This document shows, piece by piece, positions 35,296 to 46,638 of a DNA stretch of 64,000 nt (the first letter of the stretch is position 1; every line of letters begins with the position of its first letter). A program made the translations under genes and the position numbers. The DNA is from Rhodobacteraceae bacterium EhC02 (GTDB lineage Bacteria; Pseudomonadota; Alphaproteobacteria; Rhodobacterales; Rhodobacteraceae): contig LXYH01000034.1 in NCBI GenBank assembly GCA_001650895.1, positions 184,797 through 248,796 on the forward strand. Reading direction: 5' to 3'. The notes beneath the pieces are model-generated. The model did not search any database. It had not been told where the DNA came from and worked only from the letters and a program-made list of their open reading frames with translations.

Positions 35296-36972
35296 ATGAT
35301 CAAGAAAACGCTGGGCATACTGATCGGACCCTTCTCGGTGCCATGCCTGATGCTGGGCCTGCTGTTCTTCGCGGCATCGCTGACACCCTCGCTCATTCCG
35401 CGCGGCCCGGCGGTGCAAGGCATCCTGGGCGGGCTGGTCACGGCGATCGGATACCTGATCGGTCAGGTTGTGGCACTGCTGTGGCGGACGGCCGATCTTC
35501 CGCGGTTCTCGGGACGGCCCGCGGCCTTCCTGACAGCGGCAATCGCGATCCCGCTTGTGGGGTTCTTCCTGTGGGTCCTCGGCTCCAGCCGGATCTGGCA
35601 GAACGACATTCGCCGGAAAATGGGGCTCGAGACAGCGGACGCGCTGCATTTCGCAACCATCCTGCTTCTGGCGCTCGCGACATTCGTCGCGGCCTTCATC
35701 ATCGGACGCCTTGTCGCCGCGCTGTTTCGCCTGGTGCGCGCGCGGCTTCTGCGGATCATGCCGGTGCGGCGCGCGAATGTGCTGGGTTTCGTGACGGTCG
35801 TGCTGTTTCTCTTCATCGTGACGCGCGACGGTCTTGTCGACCAGACGGTAACGGCTCTGGACGAAAGCTACGAGACCGCGCAGGAGCTGTTCCAGAGCGC
35901 GCCGCCCAAGCCCGCGGATCCGCGCAAGACCGGCAGCGACGCCTCGATGATCGACTGGGGCGGCATCGGCAAACCGGGGCGGGATTTCATCACCTCGGGC
36001 CCGCGCGCGGCGGATATCGCAGCCTTGACCGGCAGGCCCGCGCGCGACCCGATCCGGGTCTATGTCGGGCGCGCCAATGGCGAAACCCCGCAGGCGCGGG
36101 CCGAACTGGCGCTGGCCGAACTGAAGCGGCAGGGCGCGTTTGACCGCGCGATCCTGATCGTGGCCAGCCCGACCGGCACAGGATGGATGGACCCGGGCGC
36201 ACAGGATCCGGTCGAATACATGCACGGCGGAGACATCGCGACGGTTGCCGCGCAATATTCCTACCTGCAATCGCCACTGGCCCTGATCCTCGAGACAAGC
36301 ACCGGCCTTGAACAGGCGACAGCCTTGCAGGAAGTCGTGCATGGCTACTGGAAAACCCTGCCCGAGGATGCGCGCCCGCGCCTTTACGTCCATGGCCTAA
36401 GCCTTGGGGCCTGGTCATCCATGCATGCCACCAACCTGTTCCGGCTGCTGGACGATCCCATCGACGGCGCCTTCTGGGCCGGGCCGCCCTTCCCTTCGGC
36501 CTTCTGGAACTATGTGCAGAACCAGCGCAACCCCGGCAGTTCCTGGGTCCTGCCGTCCATCGGGGATGGATCACTGGTGCGCTATGCCTCGCACACGGCC
36601 GATGCTTCCGAGGCGGTATCGGACTGGGGGCGGATGCGGATCGTTTTCCTGCAGTATTCCAGCGATCCGGTCGTGTTCTACGATCCGCGCTCCATCTGGC
36701 GCGCACCACAGTGGATGCGTGATCCTGCGGCCCCGGACATGTCGGATCACCTGTTCTTCATGCCGGTCGTCACGCAGTTCCAGCTGGCCCTCGACATGGC
36801 GCTGTCCTTCGGTGCGCCGGCCGGGCATGGCCATGCCTATTTCGCGCAGGACTACATCAGGCCCTGGATCGAGGTGACGCAGCCCGCGGAATGGTCCGCC
36901 GCCGATACCGCGCGCCTGAAAGCGCATTGCGATGCGGGATTTCAGAAGGGTTGCGCGAACGGGACGCAATGA
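35296..36972 (+). CDS. Membrane-anchored alpha/beta hydrolase (Abhydrolase_9 with N-terminal domain)
   Basis: A 558-residue protein. Several N-terminal helices (about residues 5-30, 38-60, 75-100, 120-145, 165-185) match the Abhydrolase_9_N arrangement. A C-terminal hydrolase domain (about 230-540) follows, with the segment RVYVGRANGETPQARAELAL, the nucleophile elbow HGLSLGAWSS and VVFYDPRSIW. The family is of unknown substrate, probably a membrane-linked esterase or lipase. The ATG at 35296 is preferred because the first helix begins there; an in-frame ATG at 35248 is possible. It is divergent from the exported hydrolase at 35072, leaving 223 bases for promoters. Confidence 0.85.
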   Translation: MIKKTLGILIGPFSVPCLMLGLLFFAASLTPSLIPRGPAVQGILGGLVTAIGYLIGQVVALLWRTADLPRFSGRPAAFLTAAIAIPLVGFFLWVLGSSRIWQNDIRRKMGLETADALHFATILLLALATFVAAFIIGRLVAALFRLVRARLLRIMPVRRANVLGFVTVVLFLFIVTRDGLVDQTVTALDESYETAQELFQSAPPKPADPRKTGSDASMIDWGGIGKPGRDFITSGPRAADIAALTGRPARDPIRVYVGRANGETPQARAELALAELKRQGAFDRAILIVASPTGTGWMDPGAQDPVEYMHGGDIATVAAQYSYLQSPLALILETSTGLEQATALQEVVHGYWKTLPEDARPRLYVHGLSLGAWSSMHATNLFRLLDDPIDGAFWAGPPFPSAFWNYVQNQRNPGSSWVLPSIGDGSLVRYASHTADASEAVSDWGRMRIVFLQYSSDPVVFYDPRSIWRAPQWMRDPAAPDMSDHLFFMPVVTQFQLALDMALSFGAPAGHGHAYFAQDYIRPWIEVTQPAEWSAADTARLKAHCDAGFQKGCANGTQ

Positions 36973-36990
36973 CCGCCCCGGATGCGCAGA

Positions 36991-37012
36991 CCGCACCGGA
37001 ACAGCGGTGCGG
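36991..37012. terminator. Hairpin between convergent genes, possible terminator
   Basis: Eight-base inverted repeat CCGCACCG/CGGTGCGG with a 6-base loop, in the 46 bases between the Abhydrolase_9 stop and the hutU stop. No T-run follows on either strand, so it may act only as a stabilising hairpin. Confidence 0.4.
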
Positions 37013-37018
37013 CCCGGC

Positions 37019-38689
37019 TTACCCCAGGATGCGCGGCAGGCGCAGCCCGTGTTCGCGCGCACAGGCGATGGCATCCTCATAACCTGCGTCGGCATGGCGC
37101 CAGACGCCGCTGGCAGGGTCGTTCCACAGCACCCGCTCCAGCCGCCTTGCCGCTTCGGGCGTGCCATCCGCGCAGATCACGACGCCCGCATGCTGGCTGA
37201 AGCCCATGCCGACGCCACCGCCGTGGTGAATACTGACCCAGGTCGCCCCGGATGCCGTATTGACCAGCGCGTTCAGCAGCGGCCAGTCCGATACGGCGTC
37301 CGAACCGTCGCGCATCGCCTCGGTCTCGCGGTTGGGGCTGGCGACCGACCCGCTGTCCAGATGGTCGCGCCCGATCACCACCGGGGCTTTCAACTCGCCG
37401 CTGGCGACCATCTCGTTGAAGGCAAGGCCCGCCCGGTGCCGATCGCCAAGGCCGATCCAGCAGATCCGCGCGGGAAGGCCCTGAAATGCGATCCGGTCGC
37501 GCGCCATGTCCAGCCAGTTGTGCAGATGGGCGTTGTCGGGAAACAGCTCCTTCATCTTGGCGTCGGTCTTGTAGATATCCTCGGGATCGCCGGACAGGGC
37601 CGCCCAGCGGAAGGGACCGATTCCCCTGCAGAACAGCGGGCGGATATAGGCGGGCACGAAACCGGGGAAGGCAAAGGCGTTCTCCAGCCCCTCTTCCAGC
37701 GCGACCTGGCGGATATTGTTGCCGTAATCCAGCGTGGGCACGCCTGCGTTCCAGAAATCCACCATCGCGGCCACATGGGTCTTCATGCTGGCGCGCGCGG
37801 CCTTTTCCACCGCCTTGGGATCGGTTTCGCGTTTCGCCTTCCATTCCGCCAGGGTCCAGCCCTGCGGCAGGTAGCCATTGATGGGATCATGAGCGCTGGT
37901 CTGGTCGGTCACGATATCGGGGCGGATGCCGCGCCGGTAAAGCTCGGGGAAAACATCGGCGGCATTGCCCAGAAGGCCCACCGACTTGGCTTCGCCCGCC
38001 CTGGTCCAGCGCTCGATCATCGCCAGCGCCTCGTCCAGCGTGTCGGCGCGTTCGTCCACGTACCGGGTGCGCAGCCGGAAATCGATGCTGTCGGGGTTGC
38101 ACTCGACCGCCAGGCAGCAGGCCCCGGCCATGACGGCGGCCAGCGGCTGCGCGCCGCCCATGCCGCCCAGACCGCCGGTCAGGATCCACTTGCCGTTGAG
38201 GTCGCCGCCATAATGCTGGCGACCTGCCTCGACAAAGGTCTCATAGGTTCCCTGCACGATCCCCTGTGATCCGATGTAGATCCACGAGCCTGCGGTCATC
38301 TGGCCGTACATGGCCAGACCTTTCCTGTCCAATTCGTTGAAGTGGTCCCAGGTTGCCCAATGCGGCACCAGGTTCGAGTTGGCGATCAGCACGCGCGGCG
38401 CATCGGCATGGGTCCTGACGATGGCGACGGGCTTGCCCGATTGCACGACCAGTGTCTCGTCCGCCTCAAGGTCCTTGAGGCTGGCCACGATCGTGTCGAA
38501 ATCTTCCCATGTGCGCGCCGCGCGCCCGATACCGCCATAGACCACCAACTCGTGCGGGTTCTCGGCCACGTCCGGGTGCAGGTTGTTCATCAGCATCCGC
38601 AGCGGCGCTTCGGTCAGCCAGCTTTTCGCGTTCAGCGTGGTTCCGGTCGGCGGATAGATGTCACGGGTATTCTTGCGCGGGTCACTCAT
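37019..38689 (-). CDS. hutU: Urocanate hydratase
   Basis: A 556-residue NAD-dependent enzyme that hydrates urocanate to imidazolonepropionate, the second step of histidine breakdown. [36 protein letters not shown] and [18 protein letters not shown] with the catalytic region are conserved, and the length is normal. The ATG at 38689 shares one base with the hutG stop (TGATG). It is the last gene of hutI-hutH-hutG-hutU. Confidence 0.97.
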   Translation of the reverse strand: MSDPRKNTRDIYPPTGTTLNAKSWLTEAPLRMLMNNLHPDVAENPHELVVYGGIGRAARTWEDFDTIVASLKDLEADETLVVQSGKPVAIVRTHADAPRVLIANSNLVPHWATWDHFNELDRKGLAMYGQMTAGSWIYIGSQGIVQGTYETFVEAGRQHYGGDLNGKWILTGGLGGMGGAQPLAAVMAGACCLAVECNPDSIDFRLRTRYVDERADTLDEALAMIERWTRAGEAKSVGLLGNAADVFPELYRRGIRPDIVTDQTSAHDPINGYLPQGWTLAEWKAKRETDPKAVEKAARASMKTHVAAMVDFWNAGVPTLDYGNNIRQVALEEGLENAFAFPGFVPAYIRPLFCRGIGPFRWAALSGDPEDIYKTDAKMKELFPDNAHLHNWLDMARDRIAFQGLPARICWIGLGDRHRAGLAFNEMVASGELKAPVVIGRDHLDSGSVASPNRETEAMRDGSDAVSDWPLLNALVNTASGATWVSIHHGGGVGMGFSQHAGVVICADGTPEAARRLERVLWNDPASGVWRHADAGYEDAIACAREHGLRLPRILG

Positions 38690-39474
38690 CAGGGCCTCCA
38701 ATCGGACAGCGTTTCGAGAATGGACATCAGATGCGGGCGCAGCCTTGCCGCGTGGTCATCTGCGAACTCCCAGGGCGGGGTTTCGTGCATGTAGGTGGAC
38801 TGGGCCAGTTCCATCTGGATGGCATGCAGCCCTTCACCGGGCCGGCCATAATGGCGCGTGGTCCAACCGCCCTTGAAGCGGCCGTTCACGACCCATGTAT
38901 AGCCTTCCGCTGCCGCGCATATGTGCTGCACGGCCGTGGCGATCCGGGCATCGCAGGTGATGCCGTCATTGGTGCCGATGTTGAAGTCGGGAAGCGTGCC
39001 ATCGAACAGGAACGGGATCAGTGACCGGATGGAATGGCAATCGTAAAGGATCGCGAAACCGTGCTGCGCGTGCACCCGGTCAAGTTCCGCTGCCAGCGCC
39101 GCGTGATAGGGCGCATGGTAAAGCGCGCGGCGGCGCGCGGTCTCGGCCGCATCCGGTTCCTGCCCCGGCTGGTAGAGCGGATGCCCGTCGAAATCTGTCA
39201 GCGGGCAAAGGTCCGTCGTGTTCTGACCGGGATAGAGGCTAACGCCCGAAGGGTCGCGGTTCACGTCGATGACATAGCGATGGACCGTTGTCCTGACGGT
39301 GGTGACTTCCCCGACCAGCCCGCCATAAAGCCGGTGGATATGCCAGTCCGTATCGGCGATCGCCCGGCCCCTGTCGTTCAGCCGCGCCATGCAATCGGAC
39401 GGAATGTCGGTTCCGGTATGGGGCAGGCCCAGAACCAGGGGGCCAGCACCGCGCGTGATCTCGACAAGGCTCAT
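38689..39474 (-). CDS. hutG: N-formylglutamate deformylase
   Basis: A 261-residue hydrolase that releases formate from N-formylglutamate, giving glutamate. It belongs to the N-formylglutamate amidohydrolase family: [33 protein letters not shown] and [14 protein letters not shown] carry likely zinc and substrate residues. It overlaps hutH by four bases and touches hutU. Together with hutF this defines the five-step route that avoids formiminoglutamase. Confidence 0.95.
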   Translation of the reverse strand: MSLVEITRGAGPLVLGLPHTGTDIPSDCMARLNDRGRAIADTDWHIHRLYGGLVGEVTTVRTTVHRYVIDVNRDPSGVSLYPGQNTTDLCPLTDFDGHPLYQPGQEPDAAETARRRALYHAPYHAALAAELDRVHAQHGFAILYDCHSIRSLIPFLFDGTLPDFNIGTNDGITCDARIATAVQHICAAAEGYTWVVNGRFKGGWTTRHYGRPGEGLHAIQMELAQSTYMHETPPWEFADDHAARLRPHLMSILETLSDWRP

Positions 39475-40997
39475 GGTGCAACCTCAAGCCCTGCCGCCAG
39501 TGCCAGACTGTCGTCGCGGACACAGGCCGCCGCCGCCCTGAGGTCAGGCGCCAGATAGCGATCCTGCTGCAGGGCGGGCACCTGGGCGCGCAGGCAGGCC
39601 ATGACCGCCTTCAAGGTGCCGGATGTCGCAAGCGGTGCGCGCTGGTCGATGCCTTGCGCGGCGCAGATGGCCTCGATCCCCAGGATCATGGACAGGTTCT
39701 CGGTCATCCGCCGCAAGCGGCGCGCGCCATGGGCGGCCATGCTGACGTGATCTTCCTGGTTGGCCGAGGTGGGGGTGCTGTCAGTCGAACAGGGATTGGC
39801 CAGATGCTTGTTCTCGCTCATCAGCGCGGCGGTCGTCACCTCGGCGATCATCAGGCCGGAATTCAACCCCGGCTCGGGCGTCAGGAAGGGCGGCAGATCG
39901 AAGGACAGGGTCGGGTCCACCATCAGCGCCACGCGGCGCTGCGCGATGGCGCCGATCTCGGCCAGGGCCAGGGCGATCTGGTCGGCGGCAAAGGCCACGG
40001 GCTCGGCATGGAAATTGCCACCCGACAGGATCTCGGCGGTCTCGACGATGACAAGGGGATTGTCCGTCACGGCATTCGCCTCGGTTTCCAGGGTGCGCCC
40101 GGCAAAGCGCAACAAATCGATGGCCGCCCCCGTCACCTGCGGCTGGCAGCGGATGCAATAGGGATCCTGCACACGGCTGTCACCGTCACGGTGGCTGTCG
40201 CGGATGGCGCTACCGTCCAGCAGCGCGGTCATGGCGGCGGCCACTTCGATCTGGCCCGGATGCCCGCGCAGGCGGTGGATTTCGGGATGCAGGGGTGCTG
40301 TCGATCCCATGATCGCATCGGTGGACATGGCCGAGGTCACGATGGCCGCGCGCGCCGCGCGCCAGCCCTCGAAAAGCCCCGCAAGCGCACAGGCGGTGGA
40401 AAACTGCGTGCCGTTGATCAGGGCCAGCCCTTCCTTGGGACCAAGCACCACCGGGGCCAGACCCGCCGCATGCAGCGCCGCGCCACCCGGCATGACCTGC
40501 CCATGCAACCTGGCCTCGCCCGCGCCGATCATCACGGCCGCCATATGCGCAAAGGGGGCCAGGTCGCCCGAGGCGCCCACCGATCCCTGCACCGGGATCA
40601 CCGGCAGCACGCCGGTGGCCAGCATCCCCTCGATCAGCGCGCAGATCTCCCAGCGCACGCCAGAAGCGCCGCGCCCCAGCGACAGCAGCTTCAATGCCAT
40701 CATCAGGCGGACGGTCGCAGGCTCCAGCGCCTCGCCCACCCCGCAGCAATGCGACAGGATCAGGTTGCGCTGCAGGGTCTGGGTGTCGCGCGGCGCGATC
40801 CTGACCGAGGCCAGCTTGCCAAAGCCCGTGTTCACGCCATAGACCGGCGCATCCGCCTGCGCGGCAGCCGCGATGATGGCGGCCGAGGCATCGACACCGG
40901 CCCGTGCGGCGGGATCAAGCGCGACAGCCCCCTGCCCGCGCCAGATGGTTTCCAACTGCGCCAGGGTGGCGGCGCCTGGAACCAAAATGACAGTCAT
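39471..40997 (-). CDS. hutH: Histidine ammonia-lyase
   Basis: A 508-residue lyase that removes ammonia from histidine to make urocanate. The MIO prosthetic group forms from the Ala-Ser-Gly in [15 protein letters not shown], and [12 protein letters not shown] is the usual start of the catalytic region. The ATG at 40997 is chosen as the family N-terminus starts there and it overlaps the hutI stop (ATGA). Confidence 0.97.
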   Translation of the reverse strand: MTVILVPGAATLAQLETIWRGQGAVALDPAARAGVDASAAIIAAAAQADAPVYGVNTGFGKLASVRIAPRDTQTLQRNLILSHCCGVGEALEPATVRLMMALKLLSLGRGASGVRWEICALIEGMLATGVLPVIPVQGSVGASGDLAPFAHMAAVMIGAGEARLHGQVMPGGAALHAAGLAPVVLGPKEGLALINGTQFSTACALAGLFEGWRAARAAIVTSAMSTDAIMGSTAPLHPEIHRLRGHPGQIEVAAAMTALLDGSAIRDSHRDGDSRVQDPYCIRCQPQVTGAAIDLLRFAGRTLETEANAVTDNPLVIVETAEILSGGNFHAEPVAFAADQIALALAEIGAIAQRRVALMVDPTLSFDLPPFLTPEPGLNSGLMIAEVTTAALMSENKHLANPCSTDSTPTSANQEDHVSMAAHGARRLRRMTENLSMILGIEAICAAQGIDQRAPLATSGTLKAVMACLRAQVPALQQDRYLAPDLRAAAACVRDDSLALAAGLEVAP

Positions 40998-42196
40998 GCG
41001 TGACCTCCGAAAATGCGGTGATGCAGCGGGTTGATCCCGATGCCATAGGACAGCTCGGCCGGATCGGTGACATCCCAGATGGCCAGATCGGCGCGCAAAC
41101 CCGGCGCAATCCGTCCGCAATCGTGCAGCCCCAGGGCCAGGGCCGCATTGCGTGTCGTGCCCGCCAGCGCCTCGGCCGGGGTCAGGCGGAACAGGGTGCA
41201 GGCCATGTTCATCGCCAGAAGAACCGACCCGAGTGGTGACGATCCGGGGTTCCAGTCGGTCGCGACCGCCATCGGCACGCCGCGATCGCGAAAGGCCTGC
41301 ACGGGAGGCTGGCGGGTTTCATGGATCGTGTAGAAGGCCCCCGGCAGGATCACGGCCACGGTCCCTGACGCGGCAAGGGCCGCCGCATCGTAATCCGTCG
41401 CATATTCCAGATGATCCGCAGACAAGGCGTGATAGCGCGCGGCCAGGGCGGTTCCGCCCTGATGGCTGAGCTGTTCCGCATGCAGCTTGACGGGCAAGCC
41501 CAGCGCCACGGCGCGGTCGAAGACGCGCGCGATCTGATCCGCGCTGAAGGCGATCCCCTCGCAGAAGCCATCCACCGCATCGACCAGCCCATCGGCATGG
41601 GCGGCGATCAGCGCGGGCAGGCAGACGCGGTCGATATAGGCATCGGGATCATGATCCGCAGGCACCGCATGCGCACCCAGAAAGGTCGTGCGCACGCGGA
41701 TCGGTCGTTCCTGCGCGATCCGGCGCGCAACCCGCAGCATCCGCAGCTCCGTGTCCAGATCCAGACCATAGCCCGACTTGATCTCGACCATGGCGACACC
41801 CTGCGCAATCAGCGCATCGACGCGCGGCAGGGCTGCATCCAGCAAATCCGCCTCGGAGGCCGCGCGGGTCGCTGCCACGGTGGACACGATGCCGCCACCG
41901 GCACGGGCGATCTCGGCATAGCTGGCGCCGTTCAGACGCATCTCGAATTCGCGGGCGCGGTTGCCGCCATGCACGACATGGGTGTGACAGTCGATCAGCG
42001 CAGGCGTGACCAGCCGCCCCTTCTGGTCCCGCTGCGGCAAAGCGGCATGTTCCGCCGGCAGCGCGCCGCGCGGCCCGACCCAGGCGATCAGGCCGTCGCG
42101 CACCGCGATGGCCGCATCCGCAATCAGACCATAGCCGCTATCGCCCCCCTGCATGGTGGCCGCGGAGATCCCGACAAGAAGGTAGCTGGGGGGCAT
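40994..42196 (-). CDS. hutI: Imidazolonepropionase
   Basis: A 400-residue amidohydrolase that opens the ring of imidazolonepropionate to formiminoglutamate. Metal-binding [17 protein letters not shown] is clear, as are [11 protein letters not shown] and [10 protein letters not shown]. It is the first gene of the minus-strand hut operon; the 64 bases to the divergent hutF form a shared control region. An alternative in-frame extension beyond 42196 is AT-rich and unlikely to be translated. Confidence 0.96.
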   Translation of the reverse strand: MPPSYLLVGISAATMQGGDSGYGLIADAAIAVRDGLIAWVGPRGALPAEHAALPQRDQKGRLVTPALIDCHTHVVHGGNRAREFEMRLNGASYAEIARAGGGIVSTVAATRAASEADLLDAALPRVDALIAQGVAMVEIKSGYGLDLDTELRMLRVARRIAQERPIRVRTTFLGAHAVPADHDPDAYIDRVCLPALIAAHADGLVDAVDGFCEGIAFSADQIARVFDRAVALGLPVKLHAEQLSHQGGTALAARYHALSADHLEYATDYDAAALAASGTVAVILPGAFYTIHETRQPPVQAFRDRGVPMAVATDWNPGSSPLGSVLLAMNMACTLFRLTPAEALAGTTRNAALALGLHDCGRIAPGLRADLAIWDVTDPAELSYGIGINPLHHRIFGGHA

Positions 42197-42260
42197 CAGG
42201 ATACCTTGATTTACAACATGCTTGAAATTAATATGTAGATACTTATTTTTGTCAACGGAG
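42197..42260. promoter_or_regulatory. Divergent hutI/hutF control region, candidate HutC operator
   Basis: A 64-base AT-rich gap between two divergently read hut genes, in otherwise GC-rich DNA. It contains an imperfect TACA-centre-TGTA dyad (about 42211-42237), which resembles GntR/HutC-type operator symmetry. HutC is encoded downstream of hutF. The exact operator is not certain. Confidence 0.45.
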
Positions 42261-43637
42261 ATGTCCACCGTGCAGATCATCCAAGCATCTCAAGCACTTT
42301 TGCCAGATGGCTGGCGGGCGGATGTCGAAGTTCATGTCGACGCAAGCGGACGAATCGTCCATGTCGGGCCCTTCGCCGGACAGGCAACGGCGCGCGTGGC
42401 GCTGCTGTTGCCCGCGCCGCTGAACCTGCACAGCCACGCCTTCCAGCGGGCGATGGCGGGTCTGACCGAGGCCCGTGGCCCGGATGCCAGCGACAGCTTC
42501 TGGAGCTGGCGACGCCTGATGTACCGCTTTCTGGACCAGTTGACGCCCGATCAGGTCGAGGCGATCGCGTCCCTTGTCTTCATGGAGATGCTGGAGGCCG
42601 GATATGGCGCGGTGGCCGAATTCCATTACCTGCATCACGACGTGGGCGGTCATCCCCATGCGCGGCTGTCCGAAATGTCGGACCGGATCGTCGCGGCGGC
42701 GACGCGCGCGGGCATCGGCCTGACGCTCTTGCCGGTGCACTACCAGTTCGGGGGCTGCGACGGGCGTGCCCTGGCCGGGGGGCAACAGCGCTTCGGCAAC
42801 GACCCCGACCGCTTCATGGCCCTGCACGCCGAGGCCGCGCAGACGATCGCGCAAGCCTCAGCCGACTATGCCATCGGGGTGGCCCCCCATTCGCTGCGGG
42901 CCGTGGGTCCCGCGGGGCTGCTGGCCATCGTCGCGGCAAACCCGACGGGGCCGATCCACATGCACCTGGCAGAACAGCTGGCCGAGGTTGACGAGGTCCA
43001 GGCCCATCTGGGTGCGCGCCCGGTCGCCTGGCTGCTGGCAGAGCACGCGGTCGATGCGCGCTGGTGCCTGATCCACTGCACGCAGATGACCCCGGACGAG
43101 ACGCGCGCCCTTGCGGCGACAGGGGCCGTTGCCGGGCTTTGCCCGCTGACGGAATCAAGCCTGGGCGACGGGATCTTCAACGGCACCACCTATCTTGAGG
43201 CGGCGGGCCGGATCGGGTTCGGATCGGATTCCAACATCCAGATCTCGCTTTTCGAGGAACTCAAGACGCTGGAATATTCACAAAGGCTGCGGGATCGTTC
43301 TCGTGCGGCGCTGGCCCTGCCCGGTCGTTCGACCGGTCGCGTCCTGTTCGACGCCGCAACCGCAGGCGGCGCACAAGCGGGCGGGCGACAGGCCGGACAG
43401 ATCGCGGCGGGCCAATGGGCCGACCTGATCGCGCTGGATGTCGAGAACCGCTGGCTCTGCAACCGGACGGGCGATGCGCTGCTGGACAGCCTGATCTTTT
43501 CGGGCGGGGGACAAGACTGCATCACCGATGTCTGGAGCGCGGGGCGCCACATGGTCAGGCACGGCCACCACGTGGCGCGCGATGCGATCATGGCGGATTT
43601 CGTGGCCGTGATGCGACAGCTGGAAACGCAGCTATGA
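42261..43637 (+). CDS. hutF: Formimidoylglutamate deiminase
   Basis: A 458-residue amidohydrolase that converts formiminoglutamate to N-formylglutamate and ammonia. The metal motif [25 protein letters not shown], the late H in CLIHCTQM and [10 protein letters not shown] are typical. GGAG immediately abuts the ATG at 42261, whereas the GTG at 42270 is nine bases from it, so initiation at GTG (VQIIQAS) is a real alternative. The stop overlaps hutC by four bases. Confidence 0.94.
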   Translation: MSTVQIIQASQALLPDGWRADVEVHVDASGRIVHVGPFAGQATARVALLLPAPLNLHSHAFQRAMAGLTEARGPDASDSFWSWRRLMYRFLDQLTPDQVEAIASLVFMEMLEAGYGAVAEFHYLHHDVGGHPHARLSEMSDRIVAAATRAGIGLTLLPVHYQFGGCDGRALAGGQQRFGNDPDRFMALHAEAAQTIAQASADYAIGVAPHSLRAVGPAGLLAIVAANPTGPIHMHLAEQLAEVDEVQAHLGARPVAWLLAEHAVDARWCLIHCTQMTPDETRALAATGAVAGLCPLTESSLGDGIFNGTTYLEAAGRIGFGSDSNIQISLFEELKTLEYSQRLRDRSRAALALPGRSTGRVLFDAATAGGAQAGGRQAGQIAAGQWADLIALDVENRWLCNRTGDALLDSLIFSGGGQDCITDVWSAGRHMVRHGHHVARDAIMADFVAVMRQLETQL

Positions 43638-44335
43638 CCGCACCCGGCCGCTTGTCATGGACGGATGTCCGGGACCGGATCCGCGCCCGCATCCTGAACC
43701 GGACCTATGCCCCCGGCGACCGTCTGCCGCGGGACGAGGATCTTGCACTCGAACTGGGATGCGCGCGCGCCACGGTGCACCGGGCCATGCAGGAGCTGTC
43801 CCAAAGCGGCCTGATCGAGCGCAAGCGCAAGGGCGGCACCCATGTGCGCGCCCATCCCGTCACCCGTGCCACCTTCGACATTCCGATCACGCGGCGCGAG
43901 GTGGAACAACGTGGCAGCCGCTATGCCTACCAGTTGGTCAGCCGCCAGCTGGAGGTGCCGCCATCGCCGGTCATGGCCCGTTTCGGCATCCACCAATCGG
44001 GTCCCATGCTGCATGTCAAGGCGGTGCATCTGGCCGATAACCGCCCCTATATCTACGAGGATCGCTGGATCGACACCGGATCAGCGCCCGAAATCCTGAA
44101 CATCGACCTGACCACGCAAAGCGCCAATGAATGGCTGGTTCTGAACAAACCCTACAGCCGGGTCGATGTGCGTTTCCATGCCATCAAGGCGGCAGGTGAA
44201 ATCGCGCGCCAGCTTGCCGTCGCGACGGGCGAGGCGCTGCTGATCATCGAGCGGACGACCTGGATCGGCGATCAGCCGATCACGACGGTGCAATCGGCGA
44301 CGGCGCCGGGCTATCAACTGATATCCCAAGGCTGA
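43634..44335 (+). CDS. hutC: Histidine utilisation repressor, GntR/UTRA family
   Basis: A 233-residue regulator. An N-terminal winged helix of the GntR type (DVRDRIRARILNRTYAPGDR, ALELGCARATVHRAMQELSQ) is followed by a UTRA ligand-binding domain (about 80-230; MLHVKAVHLADNRPYIYEDR). HutC proteins repress hut genes and are released by urocanate. It is translationally coupled to hutF and likely acts on the 42.2 kb divergent region. Confidence 0.93.
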   Translation: MTAPGRLSWTDVRDRIRARILNRTYAPGDRLPRDEDLALELGCARATVHRAMQELSQSGLIERKRKGGTHVRAHPVTRATFDIPITRREVEQRGSRYAYQLVSRQLEVPPSPVMARFGIHQSGPMLHVKAVHLADNRPYIYEDRWIDTGSAPEILNIDLTTQSANEWLVLNKPYSRVDVRFHAIKAAGEIARQLAVATGEALLIIERTTWIGDQPITTVQSATAPGYQLISQG

Positions 44336-44451
44336 CCGGCTCCGGGTGCTGCCCGGCTGCGGCGCATTGCCCTGCACGCGCCGCGCCCTGGCGCATGGTC
44401 CTTGGCGCGCGGATCGACTAAGACAGGGATGCCACAGCCCGAGGCCCGACC

Positions 44452-46632
44452 ATGCAGATGCCCCATCCCCTGACCCGTGACCTCGTGCTGATCGGTGGCG
44501 GCCATACCCATGCGCTGGTCCTGCGCAAATGGGCGATGGCCCCCCTGGCAGGGGCGCGCGTGACCGTGATCAACCCCGCGCCCACGGCCCCCTATTCCGG
44601 GATGTTGCCCGGCCATATCGCGGGCCATTATGCACGCGAGGATCTGGACATCGACCTGGTCCGCCTGGCGCGCGCCGCAGGGGCGCGGGTGATCCTGGAC
44701 CGGGCCGTCGGTCTTGATGCCGCGCGGCGGCAGGTCACCCTGGGATCGGGGCGGGTGCTGGAGTATGATCTGGCCTCGCTCGATATCGGGATCACCGCCG
44801 AAATGCCCGCGATTCCGGGTTTTGCCGAACATGCCCTTGGTGCGAAACCACTTGATATCTACGCGTCCCGCTGGCGCGCCTTTCTGGTCAAGGTGCAGGC
44901 TGGACAGCTGCACCCCGAAGTCGCCGTGATCGGCGCGGGCGTGGCCGGGGTCGAACTGGCGATGGCCATGTCCCATGCCCTCAGGCAGGCTGGCGCCACC
45001 CCGCAGGTCCACCTGATCGAAGCCGCCGCGGGGTTGACCGGCACCGGCCCCGCGACCGGCGCGCGGCTGCGGCGCGCCTTGCGCGACAATGGCGTGACAC
45101 TGCATGCGGGCGCATCCGTGGCGCGGATCGTGGCGGGTGCGCTGCAACTGGTTGACGGGCGGCAGATCGCCGCCGATCTGATCGTGGGTGCGGCCGGGGC
45201 CTTTGCCCATCGCTGGCTGCGCGACACCGCCCTGCCCCTGACGGATGATGGTTTCGTGATCGTGGCCCCGGATCTGCGCGTCAAGGGACACGAAACGCTG
45301 TTCGCCACAGGCGATTGCGCGCATATGGCCCATGCCCCCCGGCCCAAGGCCGGCGTTTTCGCCGTGCGCGCCGCCCCGGTCCTTTACGACAACCTGCGCG
45401 CGGCCCTCACCGGCCAACCGACGCGGCCGTTTCATCCGCAGCGCGATTACCTCAAGCTGATCTCGCTGGGCGACAAATCGGCCGTGGCGGAAAAATTCGG
45501 CTTCGCCTTTTCGGGACCCTGGCTCTGGCGTTGGAAGGACCGGATCGACCAGGCCTTCATGGACAAGTTCCGCACCCTGCCCGCCATGCCGGCCCCGGCC
45601 CGGCCCGCGGTGCAGGCCCTTGGGGGGCAGGAGGCACCGGGACATGATCAGCCGCTCTGCGGCGGCTGCGGGTCCAAACTGGGCGCGGATGCCTTGCACA
45701 AGGTCCTGTCGGACCTGCCCGCGCCACAGCGCAGCGATATCCTCAGCCTGCCGGGCGACGATGCGGCGGTGCTGGCGACAGGCGGTGCGCATCAGGTCAT
45801 GACCACCGACCATCTGCGCGCCTTCACCGATGATCCCGCACTGATGGCGCGGATCACCGCCGTGCATGCCTTGGGTGACATCTGGTCAATGGGCGCTGCT
45901 CCGCAGGCCGCCACGGCCACGGTGATCCTGCCGCCGATGTCGCCCGCGCTGCAGGCCCGCACCATGGCCGAGGTCATGCAGGCCTCGTCCGAGGTCTTTC
46001 GTGCCGCGGGGGCAGATATCGTGGGCGGCCATTCCACCACGGGGGCCGAACTGACGCTGGGCTTTACCGTCACGGGCCTGTGCGAGGGTGCGCCGATCAC
46101 CCATGCCGGGGCGCGCGCGGGCGATGCGCTGATCCTGACGCGGCCCATCGGATCGGGTACGATCCTGGCCGCCGAAATGCAGATGCGTGCCGACGGGCGG
46201 CATGTGGCGGCGCTGCTGGCGCGGATGGCACAGCCGCAGGCGGACGCGGCGCAGGTGCTGCGCGGGGCCCATGCGATGACGGATGTGACCGGGTTCGGGC
46301 TTGCCGGCCATCTGATGGCGCTGTGCCGCACCTCCGGGCTTGCGGCCGAAATCAGCCTGGGCGACATTCCCACCTATGACGGGGCGGAAGCGCTGGCCGA
46401 GGCAGGTATCCGTTCGACAGCATGGCCCGCCAACATGGCCGCAGCCCCCGTGACGGGGGCCACGGGGGCGCGTGGCACGCTGCTGCATGATCCGCAGACA
46501 GCGGGCGGCCTGCTGGCCTCTGTCGCGCCCGACCAGGCGGAAACGCTGTTGCAAGAGGTCAGAGCCCTGGGCCATGAGGCAGCGATCATCGGCAGGATGA
46601 TCGCGGGTGCGCCCGCCATCCGCTGCGTCTGA
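44452..46632 (+). CDS. selD: Selenide, water dikinase fused to an N-terminal NADH-dehydrogenase-like flavoprotein
   Basis: A 726-residue fusion. Residues 1-370 form a pyridine nucleotide-disulfide oxidoreductase-like domain (FAD motif LVLIGGGHTHALVLRKW, second nucleotide motif VAVIGAGVAGVELAMAMS, and ATGDCAHM). Residues about 395-726 are SelD, which makes selenophosphate from selenide and ATP. The SelD start has LCGGCGSKLGAD with the catalytic Cys and Lys, followed by LPGDDAAVLATGG and GGHSTTGAELTLGF. The catalytic residue is Cys, not selenocysteine. Such fusions are known in alphaproteobacteria and other bacteria. The next gene, mnmH, converges six bases away. Confidence 0.93.
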   Translation: MQMPHPLTRDLVLIGGGHTHALVLRKWAMAPLAGARVTVINPAPTAPYSGMLPGHIAGHYAREDLDIDLVRLARAAGARVILDRAVGLDAARRQVTLGSGRVLEYDLASLDIGITAEMPAIPGFAEHALGAKPLDIYASRWRAFLVKVQAGQLHPEVAVIGAGVAGVELAMAMSHALRQAGATPQVHLIEAAAGLTGTGPATGARLRRALRDNGVTLHAGASVARIVAGALQLVDGRQIAADLIVGAAGAFAHRWLRDTALPLTDDGFVIVAPDLRVKGHETLFATGDCAHMAHAPRPKAGVFAVRAAPVLYDNLRAALTGQPTRPFHPQRDYLKLISLGDKSAVAEKFGFAFSGPWLWRWKDRIDQAFMDKFRTLPAMPAPARPAVQALGGQEAPGHDQPLCGGCGSKLGADALHKVLSDLPAPQRSDILSLPGDDAAVLATGGAHQVMTTDHLRAFTDDPALMARITAVHALGDIWSMGAAPQAATATVILPPMSPALQARTMAEVMQASSEVFRAAGADIVGGHSTTGAELTLGFTVTGLCEGAPITHAGARAGDALILTRPIGSGTILAAEMQMRADGRHVAALLARMAQPQADAAQVLRGAHAMTDVTGFGLAGHLMALCRTSGLAAEISLGDIPTYDGAEALAEAGIRSTAWPANMAAAPVTGATGARGTLLHDPQTAGGLLASVAPDQAETLLQEVRALGHEAAIIGRMIAGAPAIRCV

Positions 46633-46638
46633 TCCGGC

